DNA of 7,104 bases from Pseudobdellovibrio sp. (GCA_025449725.1 JANWIU010000147.1:1-7104); one strand, 5' to 3'. Positions 1 to 7,055 are shown, counted from the first letter of the stretch. Translations and numbers: made by a program. The notes: a model not told the origin generated them from the letters alone.

Positions 1-1398
1 GCGTTTTCAAATCAGCCCAAAGCGACTCTTCATTACGTAGATACTTCGATTTTTAGAAATCAAAAAGTTATTACGGTCACTGATGACACTTTCACAGTTC
101 TGCTTTTCGGTGTTTTTATTATTTTTACCATCTATTTCGGCGGAAGATTCGTCATGGACGGAAACTGGCTTACCCCGACCTCTCAAACATCTTTAGCCGC
201 ACTAATCGGAGTGGCCTTTTTTGGACTGGGTTTTGTGTTAACCAACACCATGGAAAAGTATGCTAAATACTTTCCGATAGTGGGGGCTATTATTCTTTAT
301 GTAACAGCTTACGGCGCCGCAGGTTTTTATGGAATTGTTCCCAGAGACGTATCGCTGATCGCAGTGTTTTTGATTTCAGCCAGCTGTTTGCTGATGTCCC
401 GTCGCTTTGAATTGAATGTTTATCAAATCATTGCCGCTATTGGTGCTTACGTAAGCCCGCTTTACATCACTTACGAAGGCAGCAGTGGTTTCGTAAACTT
501 TTACTACCTAGGGGTTTCTTTCTTCTTCATGATGATGTCCGTTTACTACGATTTGGTTGTGCTTCCTGCTTTAGGCGCCTTTTTGGCGTTAGCCGTCTGT
601 GCGATCTCCGAATACGTTGATAACGATGTAATGAATCTGGTGCTGTTTACTTTAGGGCACTTTGTATTTTACGTTTCGGCGTATACTTTAAAGGCCGTTC
701 GATCAAAAGAAGATTTAAATAAAATCTATACTTATTCGTTCTTTCCATACGTACTTCTTTTTTATTTAACTGAGTTTTATTACATCAGTAGTTTTAAAAC
801 AATGTGGACTCCGGCATTTACTGCTGTTACTTCCATGCTGCTAGGCCTTTCTTATCTTTGTATTAAAAGATTTTCTGAAGAAAAGAAGAACGAATTGACC
901 GCTTCTCTTTTGCTGTCTTTGGCCTCATTGACCGCAATTCATACTATATTTTACGTTCTGGTGCCGGACAAATTCAGACCGATTAGTTTGATCATCGGCG
1001 CAGTGCTGTCGATTAAAGGACTGGAGCAGTTAAAATCCGAAAAGTGGGCTTATTACTCACGTATTATGACCTATTCGTTAATCGGTTTAATCGGGTTAAA
1101 TTACTTTGAAGTCATCTTCACAGAGTTTAACGGCAAGGCTCTTCTTAATGCTGTCAATGGCTTGATCTACGCTTGCGCCCTTCTGTACATCACATTTTTT
1201 GAAAAGCAGATTTTAGAACTAAAAGTGAATCCGCTTATTTCTGCGGGCGCTGCCCATTTGATTATTGTAGCCACGGTCTTTAATCTTACAAAAGGCCTTG
1301 GTAATTCCGTGGCGATAATGAGTACCGGTGGTTACTTCCTGGTTGCAGTTGCAAGTCTGTTTTTTTTAGAAAAAATCCAAAGTAAAATTGACGAATAA
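1..1398 (+). CDS. Polytopic membrane protein, DUF2339-like, 5' end outside the window
   Basis: The reading frame is open from base 1 with no stop, so the ATG at 154 is probably internal: the 51 residues before it include a hydrophobic segment (about visible residues 30-48) continuous with the rest. The visible 465 residues hold roughly 15-16 hydrophobic membrane segments with very short loops and no recognisable catalytic motif. The order of features resembles the DUF2339 family: a Gly-Asn-Trp-Leu turn after the first segment, a segment reading VGAIILYVTAYGAAGFYG (about 94-111), then a segment around IAAIGAYVSPLYI (144-156) like the family's Gly-Gly-Tyr-x-x-Pro stretch. DUF2339 proteins are large inner-membrane proteins of unknown function, often 700 residues or more, which fits an N-terminus off the left edge. 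The gene ends 27 nt before the convergent sigma-factor stop. Family assignment is by eye and moderate; that it is a multi-pass membrane protein is secure. Confidence 0.72.
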   Translation, partial: AFSNQPKATLHYVDTSIFRNQKVITVTDDTFTVLLFGVFIIFTIYFGGRFVMDGNWLTPTSQTSLAALIGVAFFGLGFVLTNTMEKYAKYFPIVGAIILYVTAYGAAGFYGIVPRDVSLIAVFLISASCLLMSRRFELNVYQIIAAIGAYVSPLYITYEGSSGFVNFYYLGVSFFFMMMSVYYDLVVLPALGAFLALAVCAISEYVDNDVMNLVLFTLGHFVFYVSAYTLKAVRSKEDLNKIYTYSFFPYVLLFYLTEFYYISSFKTMWTPAFTAVTSMLLGLSYLCIKRFSEEKKNELTASLLLSLASLTAIHTIFYVLVPDKFRPISLIIGAVLSIKGLEQLKSEKWAYYSRIMTYSLIGLIGLNYFEVIFTEFNGKALLNAVNGLIYACALLYITFFEKQILELKVNPLISAGAAHLIIVATVFNLTKGLGNSVAIMSTGGYFLVAVASLFFLEKIQSKIDE

Positions 1399-1425
1399 TT
1401 TTTGTAAAACAGGTAGCCCGGCTCA

Positions 1426-2469
1426 TTAACCCGAAATCATCATGTCTTTGATTTTTTTCATCAATCGCGCCTCGGTTTGGCGCACGGCTTCGCGTGTGAT
1501 TTTGTATTTGTCGCCGATTTCCTGAAGTGTCAACGGTTCTTCGCTGAGAATTCTTTCTTCTAAGAGGATTTTTTCTTTTTCAGTCAGAGTGGATTTCAGT
1601 TTTTCAACCGCATCCATTAAAAGCTGCAACTGTTCATCTAAAGCCATTTGTTCATCAAGCGGCAAACTACCGTCTTCTTTTCTAAGCAAAGCAGAAAGCG
1701 GTGTGGCCCGCTCATCGTCGTTGCCGGCAGCCGGTTTATCCAGGCTGACATCGCGTGAGCGAAGCCGTTTAGCCATTTCAGAAACTTCGTCTTCCGGAAT
1801 TCCGAGTTTATGCGACAGCAAAGCTACATTTTCAGCCGAAGCCATTTGATCCAGTTCTTCTTTTTGCCGCTGTAACTGATAGAAAAGTTTTCGTTGATTG
1901 GCCGTTGTACCGATTCGCACCATGGAAAACTGGCGCATCAAATACTCCTGAATATACCCGCGAATCCACCATACAGCGTATGTGATAAGGCGGTTTCCTT
2001 TGTAGGGGTTAAATTCTTTCACCGCGTGCATGAGGCCCACGTTACCTTCCTGGATCACATCAATTAAGCGAGAAGAAAATTTAGCGTACTCAGCCGCAAC
2101 CTTAACTACAAAACGTAAATTTGATTTAACCAAAGTTTGCGCCAGTGCCGGATCTTTTGTTTCATAATATTTTTTAGCGATTTCGAACTCTTGTTCTTTT
2201 GATAAGAGCGGATATCTACGAACTTCGTTTAAGTACATCGACAACGGGTCTTTGCCGGTAAGAGCGCCGCGCTCCACGCCGGTCGATGGCACAATGGCCA
2301 CCTCAGATGATCGCTGATCTTCACCTAGTGACTCATCTTCATCAGGTTCAAAGGATTCATCCTCGCCTTGATTAATGGGCTCGTCGTGATCAACGATTTC
2401 GGCCTCAACTTTACGGACCGCTTCATGCACCTTTTTTTTAGGTTGAGGTTTTTTCTTTTTTAAAGCCAT
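1426..2469 (-). CDS. rpoH: RNA polymerase sigma factor RpoH-type (heat-shock sigma-32)
   Basis: Sigma-70 family factor of 347 residues that would direct RNA polymerase to heat-shock type promoters. Residues 74-90 (DPLSMYLNEVRRYPLLS) are region 1.2. Region 2 spans about 107-190, with the core-binding and -10 recognition segment around ITYAVWWIRGYIQEYLMRQ (162-180). Directly after it, QRKLFYQLQ (192-200) matches the RpoH box, the feature that separates RpoH from housekeeping sigma factors. Region 4 lies at about 293-345, with the helix-turn-helix LTLQEIGDKYKITREAVRQ (313-331). There is no long region 1.1 and no large non-conserved insert. It is longer than E. coli RpoH (284) because of a ~70-residue N-terminal extension, first Lys-rich (residues 4-20), then Glu/Asp-rich (21-52). 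The gene follows the 101-residue gene by 20 nt and is probably co-transcribed. No Shine-Dalgarno is evident before the ATG. Group identity is strong; the regulon is inferred. Confidence 0.88.
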   Translation of the reverse strand: MALKKKKPQPKKKVHEAVRKVEAEIVDHDEPINQGEDESFEPDEDESLGEDQRSSEVAIVPSTGVERGALTGKDPLSMYLNEVRRYPLLSKEQEFEIAKKYYETKDPALAQTLVKSNLRFVVKVAAEYAKFSSRLIDVIQEGNVGLMHAVKEFNPYKGNRLITYAVWWIRGYIQEYLMRQFSMVRIGTTANQRKLFYQLQRQKEELDQMASAENVALLSHKLGIPEDEVSEMAKRLRSRDVSLDKPAAGNDDERATPLSALLRKEDGSLPLDEQMALDEQLQLLMDAVEKLKSTLTEKEKILLEERILSEEPLTLQEIGDKYKITREAVRQTEARLMKKIKDMMISG

Positions 2470-2478
2470 GGGTCATTA

Positions 2479-2495
2479 CTATAACGGGCTTATAG
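2479..2495 (-). promoter_or_regulatory. Small AT-rich hairpin in the leader just upstream of rpoH
   Basis: On the - strand the sequence CTATAA-GCCCG-TTATAG forms a perfect 6-bp stem with a 5-nt loop. It overlaps the stop codon of the 101-residue gene and ends 9 nt before the rpoH ATG, in the ribosome-binding region. The stem is almost all A-U, so it would be weak and temperature-sensitive. A role in translational control of the sigma factor is speculation; a 6-bp AT-rich dyad can arise by chance. Confidence 0.28.
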
Positions 2496-2795
2496 GATTT
2501 TTTTAAGATTTTTTTCCAGAACTTCTTTGATTTTGCCTTTGAACAAAGCCAGTGCCATAGGCACTTCAACCTCAATTGCTATTACGCTATTTTTGTCGTC
2601 TTTTCCCTGTACACAGAGTACGGCGTCAAACTGGCTGCCTTTAATAACACATTTTTTACTCGGGTCGTCGAAACTAGAGGTCACTTTAGGGTCGAATTTT
2701 TTGAAGTCATTCGGTCCGCTAACAAGGTTTTTTATTCTATTGTAGGTCTCTGCTGAATCTAAGGGCGCCGGTAGATCAAATTTAAGTTTTGCCAT
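2490..2795 (-). CDS. Small protein resembling the PHA (polyhydroxyalkanoic acid) system family
   Basis: Protein of 101 residues, soluble, Lys-rich, with no signal peptide or membrane segment. The C-terminal third, a beta-like run IAIEVEVPMALALF (72-85) followed by the amphipathic helix KGKIKEVLEKNLKKIL (86-101), matches the ending of the short PHA-system proteins (PHA_gran_rgn type: a hydrophobic strand, then Lys-Gly-x-Ile-x-x-x-Leu-x-x-x-Leu). The N-terminal part is compatible with the family's strand-helix start but does not show the usual Arg/Pro/His beginning, so the match is partial. Family members are about 90-100 residues and sit near phasin or PHA genes; their biochemical role is poorly defined. 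Here it is the first gene of a likely operon, 20 nt upstream of rpoH, with no PHA synthase or phasin in view. Start chosen as the only early ATG; the upstream region lacks a clear Shine-Dalgarno. An SRPBCC-like small protein is an alternative. Confidence 0.6.
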   Translation of the reverse strand: MAKLKFDLPAPLDSAETYNRIKNLVSGPNDFKKFDPKVTSSFDDPSKKCVIKGSQFDAVLCVQGKDDKNSVIAIEVEVPMALALFKGKIKEVLEKNLKKIL

Positions 2796-2865
2796 AGTAC
2801 AAATATGGTAGTCCCGGGTGAGGGGAGTCGTCTAGGAAAAGAATCGAGTTTTCTTATGAGGGTCA

Positions 2866-2883
2866 TCAAAAGTTCGGTTTTGA
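2866..2883. repeat. Short dyad in the divergent intergenic region
   Basis: TCAAAA-gttcgg-TTTTGA is a perfect 6-bp inverted repeat with a 6-nt spacer, placed between the divergent 101-residue gene (start 2795) and aspS (start 2948). It could be an operator half-site pair or a small hairpin. Nothing links it to a known regulator. The rest of 2796-2947 shows no convincing paired -35/-10 elements on either strand and no RNA gene that I recognise. Confidence 0.25.
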
Positions 2884-2947
2884 CTCTTATCCGAGGATTT
2901 GCGAACCTACCCCTCTAGTAAATTTGCTTGGGAAATATGGAACATAT

Positions 2948-4768
2948 ATGAAATTCGTTAAAGAGCTGAAAAGAACTGGATATTGTGGAAGTTTGAACTC
3001 CCAAAACGTGGGGCAAAAAGTTGTCTTAATGGGGTGGGTGAATACGCGCCGTGACCACGGAAGTTTAGTGTTCATCGATATGCGGGACCGTGAGGGGCTG
3101 GTTCAAGTTGTTTTGGATCCTAATAAAACTGACACAGCTACAGCAAAAGACTTCCGATCTGAATATGTAGTTGCAATTGAAGGTATTGTTCGCGCGCGTC
3201 CTGATGGCATGAAGAATCCGAAACTTAAAACGGGTGAAGTAGAAGTCGAAGCCACTCGTTGTGAGATTTTAAATACGGCCGCAACCATTCCGTTTCAGTT
3301 AGACGACCAAAACGTCAACGAGACTTTGCGATTAAAATACCGCTACTTGGATTTACGTGGGGAGCAACTGCAAAAAAATATTATCCTTCGTCATAAAGTG
3401 GCGCAGTTAGTGCGTAACTTTTTATCGAACAATAATTTTTTAGAAGTGGAAACTCCGATATTATTTAAATCAACTCCGGAAGGCGCCCGGGACTATCTTG
3501 TTCCTTCGCGTGTGAACCCCGGGAATTTTTATGCTCTTCCGCAGTCTCCACAAATATTAAAGCAGCTGTTAATGGTTGGCGGTTATGACCGTTACTTCCA
3601 AATCGCACGTTGCTTCCGCGACGAAGATTTGCGCGCTGACCGTCAGCCTGAATTTTCTCAGATCGATATCGAAATGTCGTTTATCGACGTAGAAGATATC
3701 TTAGATCTGAACGAACGCATGCTTCGTCACATTTGGAAAGAAGTAAAAGGTATCGATGTTCCTAAGCTTCAACGGATGAGTTACTTCGAAGCAATGGACC
3801 GTTATGGTAGCGATAAACCGGATACACGTTTCGGGATGGAAATCACCGATCTGTCAGAGCAGGCGATGAATTCAGGTTTTAAAGTATTTGACGATGCTCT
3901 TGCGCGCGGCGGAATCGTGCGCGGGATTTGCGTTCAAAGCGGTGGAACCTTCTCACGCGGTCAGTTTGATAAATTAACAGACCTCGCAAAAAAGAACGGC
4001 GCTAAAGGGATCGTATGGATGAAGCAAGAAGCGGACGGTACGATCGCTTCACCGGCCTCAAAATTTATTTCGCCGGAAAAATTAAAAACGATGTTCGCGA
4101 AGTTAGGCTGTACAGCTGCTGACTGCGGTATTGTTGTTGCCGATGATTACGACCCGGCTTGTTCGGCGCTTTCTGCGCTTCGCCTGCATTTGGGCCGTGA
4201 GCTTAAACTGATCGATACATCTAAATATAATTTCTTGTGGGTTGTGGACTTCCCATTACTGGAGTACTCACCTGATGACAAGCGCTGGGTATCACGCCAT
4301 CATCCTTTCACGTCTCCGACAGATGAATTTTTCGAAGACATGATTGCAAACAACGAAAAAGCTTATCCAAAAATGTTGGCAAAAGCATATGACCTTGTTT
4401 GTAACGGATACGAAATGGGCGGAGGTTCCATCCGTATTTACAGAAATGAAATTCAACAGGCGATTTTCCGTTTGTTAGGTATGACAGAAGAAGACACGAA
4501 GAAAAAATTCGGGTTCTTCCTGGATGCATTGAAGTACGGAACTCCTCCTCACGGCGGTATCGCCTGGGGTATGGATCGCTTGGTTATGCTATTGGCTGAA
4601 ACCGATGCTATTCGCGACGTGATTGCGTTTCCTAAAACGGCTAAAGCCAGTTGCTTAATGAGCGACTGCCCAAGCCAGGTAAGCCGTGATCAATTAGTTG
4701 AAGTTGGCGTTCGTTTAAGCGCACAGGCTGAAAAAGCACTGGAAGATAATAAAAGCGTACACGGTTAG
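2948..4768 (+). CDS. aspS: Aspartate--tRNA ligase, probably non-discriminating (Asp/Asn)
   Basis: Class IIb aminoacyl-tRNA synthetase that activates aspartate with ATP and loads it on tRNA in the cytoplasm. Numbering from the ATG at 2948 (606 residues; E. coli has 590): the OB-fold anticodon domain is about 1-115 and opens with GYCGSLNSQNVGQKVVLMGW. The catalytic core follows, with motif 1 around FLEVETPILFKSTPEGARDY (164-183), motif 2 FRDEDLRADRQPEF (223-236, Arg224 the ATP-binding arginine) and motif 3 GIAWGMDRLVMLL (537-549, Arg544). The bacterial GAD insert lies at about 290-420. His37 and Gly87 occupy the positions of E. coli Leu30 and Lys82; these residues mark non-discriminating AspRS in the Pseudomonas type. 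An upstream in-frame TTG at 2924 would add 8 residues, but the ATG is preferred because a weak GGAA lies about 8 nt upstream and homology begins after it. The stop codon directly abuts that of the convergent ATPase gene. Confidence 0.97.
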   Translation: MKFVKELKRTGYCGSLNSQNVGQKVVLMGWVNTRRDHGSLVFIDMRDREGLVQVVLDPNKTDTATAKDFRSEYVVAIEGIVRARPDGMKNPKLKTGEVEVEATRCEILNTAATIPFQLDDQNVNETLRLKYRYLDLRGEQLQKNIILRHKVAQLVRNFLSNNNFLEVETPILFKSTPEGARDYLVPSRVNPGNFYALPQSPQILKQLLMVGGYDRYFQIARCFRDEDLRADRQPEFSQIDIEMSFIDVEDILDLNERMLRHIWKEVKGIDVPKLQRMSYFEAMDRYGSDKPDTRFGMEITDLSEQAMNSGFKVFDDALARGGIVRGICVQSGGTFSRGQFDKLTDLAKKNGAKGIVWMKQEADGTIASPASKFISPEKLKTMFAKLGCTAADCGIVVADDYDPACSALSALRLHLGRELKLIDTSKYNFLWVVDFPLLEYSPDDKRWVSRHHPFTSPTDEFFEDMIANNEKAYPKMLAKAYDLVCNGYEMGGGSIRIYRNEIQQAIFRLLGMTEEDTKKKFGFFLDALKYGTPPHGGIAWGMDRLVMLLAETDAIRDVIAFPKTAKASCLMSDCPSQVSRDQLVEVGVRLSAQAEKALEDNKSVHG

Positions 4769-4779
4769 TTAGTGTACGC
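4751..4779 (-). terminator. Intrinsic terminator of the pilus operon, embedded in both convergent genes
   Basis: A perfect 8-bp inverted repeat, GCGTACAC (4755-4762) and GTGTACGC (4772-4779), encloses a 9-nt loop. Read on the - strand the stem is followed at once by TTTTATTATC, a usable U-tract, so it fits a Rho-independent terminator for the ATPase/secretin operon. Read on the + strand the stem is followed by GTTCTAAAATAATT, a poor U-tract, so termination of aspS here would be weaker. The loop contains the aspS TAG and the ATPase TAA; the stem arms are the last codons of each gene, and the U-tract lies inside aspS. Confidence 0.7.
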
Positions 4780-5695
4780 GTTCTAAAATAATTCCATTTT
4801 CTTCAAGTGACTTCACTTCGCAGATTTCTTTTAATTTTCTGCCTTCAGAAGTTTTTTCAACGGCTATGATCGCATCTGTTGAAAGTGTCAGTAACCTTCG
4901 AATCGAACGTATGTCCCATTCAGGTGCGCCAAGCTGTACCAGCATTTCAAGCCGCAACAAAGATTGTTTAGCGTTGGCGGCATGAATCGAACTCAAACTT
5001 CCTTTATGACCTGTTGATAGCGCAAGAAGCAGCGAATAGGCCTCAGGTCCGCGAACTTCTCCGACGATCAGTCTGTCGGGACGCAGACGCAAAGCCCTTC
5101 TAATAAGATCCTGAAGCGAAACAGGTGTGATGGGGCCGCTGCCGTAGTCGCGGGACAATAAGTTAATAGAAGCACTATTAGGAGCTGATAATTCTTTTGT
5201 ATCTTCGATCAAAATGCAGCGCTCTGCGGGCTCAACCAAGTTCAGTAGCGATTGCAATACCGTTGTTTTTCCAGTGGAGGTAGCGCCGCAGACTATAATA
5301 TTCTTTTTTTGCGCAATTAATTTTTCTATGTACGCTGCCGCTGCTTTGTCGCACCAGCCGTTATCCATCAACTTTTCCAGTGTTAATGAGTTTACAATTT
5401 GGTTTCGGATGCTTAGTAAGGGGCCGCCGGTCGAAATTTCTCCGAACACAAGAGTGTAGCGGCTTTTGTTCATTTGCATTTCCAAAAAAGGCTGTTCGCG
5501 GTTTAAAGGGCGGTGAAGCGTTTCGCACAAGCGTTCTATATAGAGTAAATAATGGTGCGCAGACTGAAATGTTTCATGATGCCGTTGTAATTGCCCATCA
5601 CTCTCAAAGTATATTTTGTCATAATCATTAATAAGAATTTCGCTGACCGTAGGATTATTCAGCAATGCTTCCAAAGGATCCTTCACGGTGTTCAT
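4769..5695 (-). CDS. cpaF: CpaF/TadA-like secretion ATPase, short form
   Basis: Hexameric type II/IV secretion ATPase of 308 residues, expected to power pilus assembly from the cytoplasmic face of the inner membrane. The N-terminal domain begins with DPLEALLNNPTVSEILIND (6-24), typical of CpaF and VirB11. The ATPase domain carries Walker A GATSTGKT (137-144), an acidic Asp-box around ILIEDTKEL (161-169), Walker B RLIVGEVRG (208-216, Glu213) and the His-box GHKGSLSSIHA (229-239, His238). All core residues are present. CpaF/TadA proteins usually have 400-500 residues, and the extra N-terminal helical domain is missing here, so the protein resembles VirB11 in size. The ATG overlaps the secretin stop by 4 nt (ATGA), implying translational coupling, with a GGA 6 nt before the start. 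The neighbouring secretin supports a Tad/Flp role over a conjugation VirB11. It is the last gene of the operon, followed by a terminator. Confidence 0.88.
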   Translation of the reverse strand: MNTVKDPLEALLNNPTVSEILINDYDKIYFESDGQLQRHHETFQSAHHYLLYIERLCETLHRPLNREQPFLEMQMNKSRYTLVFGEISTGGPLLSIRNQIVNSLTLEKLMDNGWCDKAAAAYIEKLIAQKKNIIVCGATSTGKTTVLQSLLNLVEPAERCILIEDTKELSAPNSASINLLSRDYGSGPITPVSLQDLIRRALRLRPDRLIVGEVRGPEAYSLLLALSTGHKGSLSSIHAANAKQSLLRLEMLVQLGAPEWDIRSIRRLLTLSTDAIIAVEKTSEGRKLKEICEVKSLEENGIILERVH

Positions 5696-6966
5696 TCGCT
5701 TTCCGTATTGATAAGGCGGGCGGTTACAAAGACGATCATTTCAGATTTGTGTTCAATATAATTCCGGCTGCTGAATAACGAACCCAAGATGGGAAGGTTT
5801 TTTAAAAAAGGCAATCCTTCAGCGTTCTGACCGGTTTCGTTTCTTAACAGTCCTGACAGTGCGATAGTTTTATTATTAATTAAATCAAAAAAAGTAGAAA
5901 CACGGCTTAAATGGACGGCCGGCATGTCATCCACTTTGAGTGACTGATCAACAGACGAAATTTCAGTTTCAATTTGTAAATTCAACTGGCCAACAGGATC
6001 AAGCTGAGGTTTTAACTTTAGCCCGATTCCGTAACGTTTCCATTCCAGGTGCGATGACCGCAAGTTTTGAACCTTAACAGGGAATTCTCCTCCGGCAAAA
6101 AACTCAGCCTCTTTGCCACTTCGGCACGCCAGTCTTGGCGAAGCCAGTATTTTGGCCTCACCTGTTGCTTCGGCCGCATTTAGCGCTAAGTCGATTCCTG
6201 CCGGGCCTTGCAGATTTTTAAAATCCACCAACTGAGCCTGATATTGCGAAGGCCAGGTTAAACCGTACTTTTGTAAAAAACTTTTATTGAGTTCTGTAAT
6301 CTGAACTGTCACTTCAACGTTATCTGCCAGTTGAGTGACATTCTCCTGATTGATCATTTCTACGCCGAGAAAAGAAAGGACCTTTTTGTCATCTGATGCG
6401 GCGGAAGGTTTATAGAAACTGCGCCAGGGCTTTGAAAAAATTAATTTTTGCGGAGTTAAACCGTTTTCGCGCAGCACATCGGCCACATGCTTTCGGACCT
6501 CACGTTGTGCCTCTGGGGTAATTTCTGCTGCCATCAACACAGGTGCCTTGTTTTCTCGCGCGAACTTTAAAATAGAAAGATAATCTTCCAGCTTTTCCAG
6601 AAGGCCGTAAGCACAAAGTTGAAAGCCGCAATAGTTGACAGTAAGCCCTTTAAATTTAGTCGCTGCAATAGTTTGCCAGAGTTCATGTTGCCGCCTGATA
6701 CCTGCAGGGAAAACCCGAAATAGTCTTAATTGGTTCCCGATTCTTACATAGCTGCTTCCGGTCTGAAGCGATTTGATCGTCAGACCGCGGTCTTTCAGGT
6801 TAGCAACCACAACACTTTTGTTTTCAATCCAAACCTTTTCAATTTTAAGAAGTTCTTGTGGCTTAATAAGGTAGTCTTCGCCGATTTCTAGATATATTTC
6901 GTGAGATAAATTGGCTGCGTGTGCATTAGAAAATAAAAGTAAAAAAGTCAGCATTAGAGCAGCCAT
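5692..6966 (-). CDS. cpaC: CpaC/RcpA-like secretin (outer-membrane pilus channel)
   Basis: Protein of 424 residues that would form the outer-membrane ring of a Tad/Flp pilus apparatus. Residues 1-17 form a hydrophobic signal peptide ending AHA, though it lacks the usual basic residue at the N-terminus. Residues about 22-88 match the pilus-formation N-terminal domain (IEKVWIENKSVVVANL, then a Gly-Ser-Ser-Tyr-Val strand). A middle region (about 95-180) resembles a BON-like ring module and contains a Cys113-x4-Cys118 pair. The secretin domain covers about 215-420, with ILASPRLACRSGKEAEFFAG (273-292), GGEFPVKV (292-299), RVSTFFDLINNKTIALSGLL (355-374) and the closing LPFLKNLPILGSLF (385-398). Length is normal for CpaC. 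The start at 6966 is the only usable ATG: the frame is open upstream to a stop at 7063-7065 but has no ATG, GTG or TTG. No Shine-Dalgarno is seen. The gene is coupled to the ATPase by an ATGA overlap. Confidence 0.9.
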   Translation of the reverse strand: MAALMLTFLLLFSNAHAANLSHEIYLEIGEDYLIKPQELLKIEKVWIENKSVVVANLKDRGLTIKSLQTGSSYVRIGNQLRLFRVFPAGIRRQHELWQTIAATKFKGLTVNYCGFQLCAYGLLEKLEDYLSILKFARENKAPVLMAAEITPEAQREVRKHVADVLRENGLTPQKLIFSKPWRSFYKPSAASDDKKVLSFLGVEMINQENVTQLADNVEVTVQITELNKSFLQKYGLTWPSQYQAQLVDFKNLQGPAGIDLALNAAEATGEAKILASPRLACRSGKEAEFFAGGEFPVKVQNLRSSHLEWKRYGIGLKLKPQLDPVGQLNLQIETEISSVDQSLKVDDMPAVHLSRVSTFFDLINNKTIALSGLLRNETGQNAEGLPFLKNLPILGSLFSSRNYIEHKSEMIVFVTARLINTESE

Positions 6967-7055
6967 GACACTACAATTTGCAAAATTGACGACGGCCTGG
7001 TTGGCGGTAAAAAAGACTTTAAGTTCTAGATTACGAACGCGGACGGAATCTCGGA

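Noticed and set aside
1399..1440. Terminator between the membrane protein gene and rpoH
   Set aside because: The AGCC-GGCT dyad near 1413-1421 has no room for a real loop (at best a 3-bp stem). The T-run on the - strand has no convincing stem before it.
1589..1849. Ser-rich 86-residue open frame on the + strand inside rpoH
   Set aside because: It is antisense to a well-conserved sigma-factor region and its composition is that expected from the opposite strand of Lys/Glu/Asp-rich coding sequence.
2435..2477. Out-of-frame ATG at 2477-2475 and an A-AAA-AAG heptamer at the start of rpoH as programmed frameshifting
   Set aside because: The A-rich run is explained by Lys codons at residues 4-7, the short frame has only 12 codons, and no stimulatory structure is evident.
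2880..2908. TTGACT as a -35 element of an aspS promoter
   Set aside because: The hexamer is a good -35 match, but at 16-18 nt spacing the -10 position reads GAACCT or similar, matching TATAAT at about two of six positions. Not enough to call a promoter.
2856..2918. 20-codon open frame (MRVIKSSVLTLIRGFANLPL) upstream of aspS as a leader peptide
   Set aside because: No well-placed ribosome-binding site, no run of Asp or Asn codons as expected for attenuation, and no terminator/antiterminator pair. Probably chance.
2887..3288. Two - strand open frames over the 5' part of aspS
   Set aside because: Both are antisense to the conserved OB-fold of AspRS and show no family resemblance.
5214..5631. 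Two overlapping + strand open frames inside the ATPase gene
   Set aside because: They lie antisense to the conserved ATPase and overlap each other, with no ribosome-binding site or recognisable motif.
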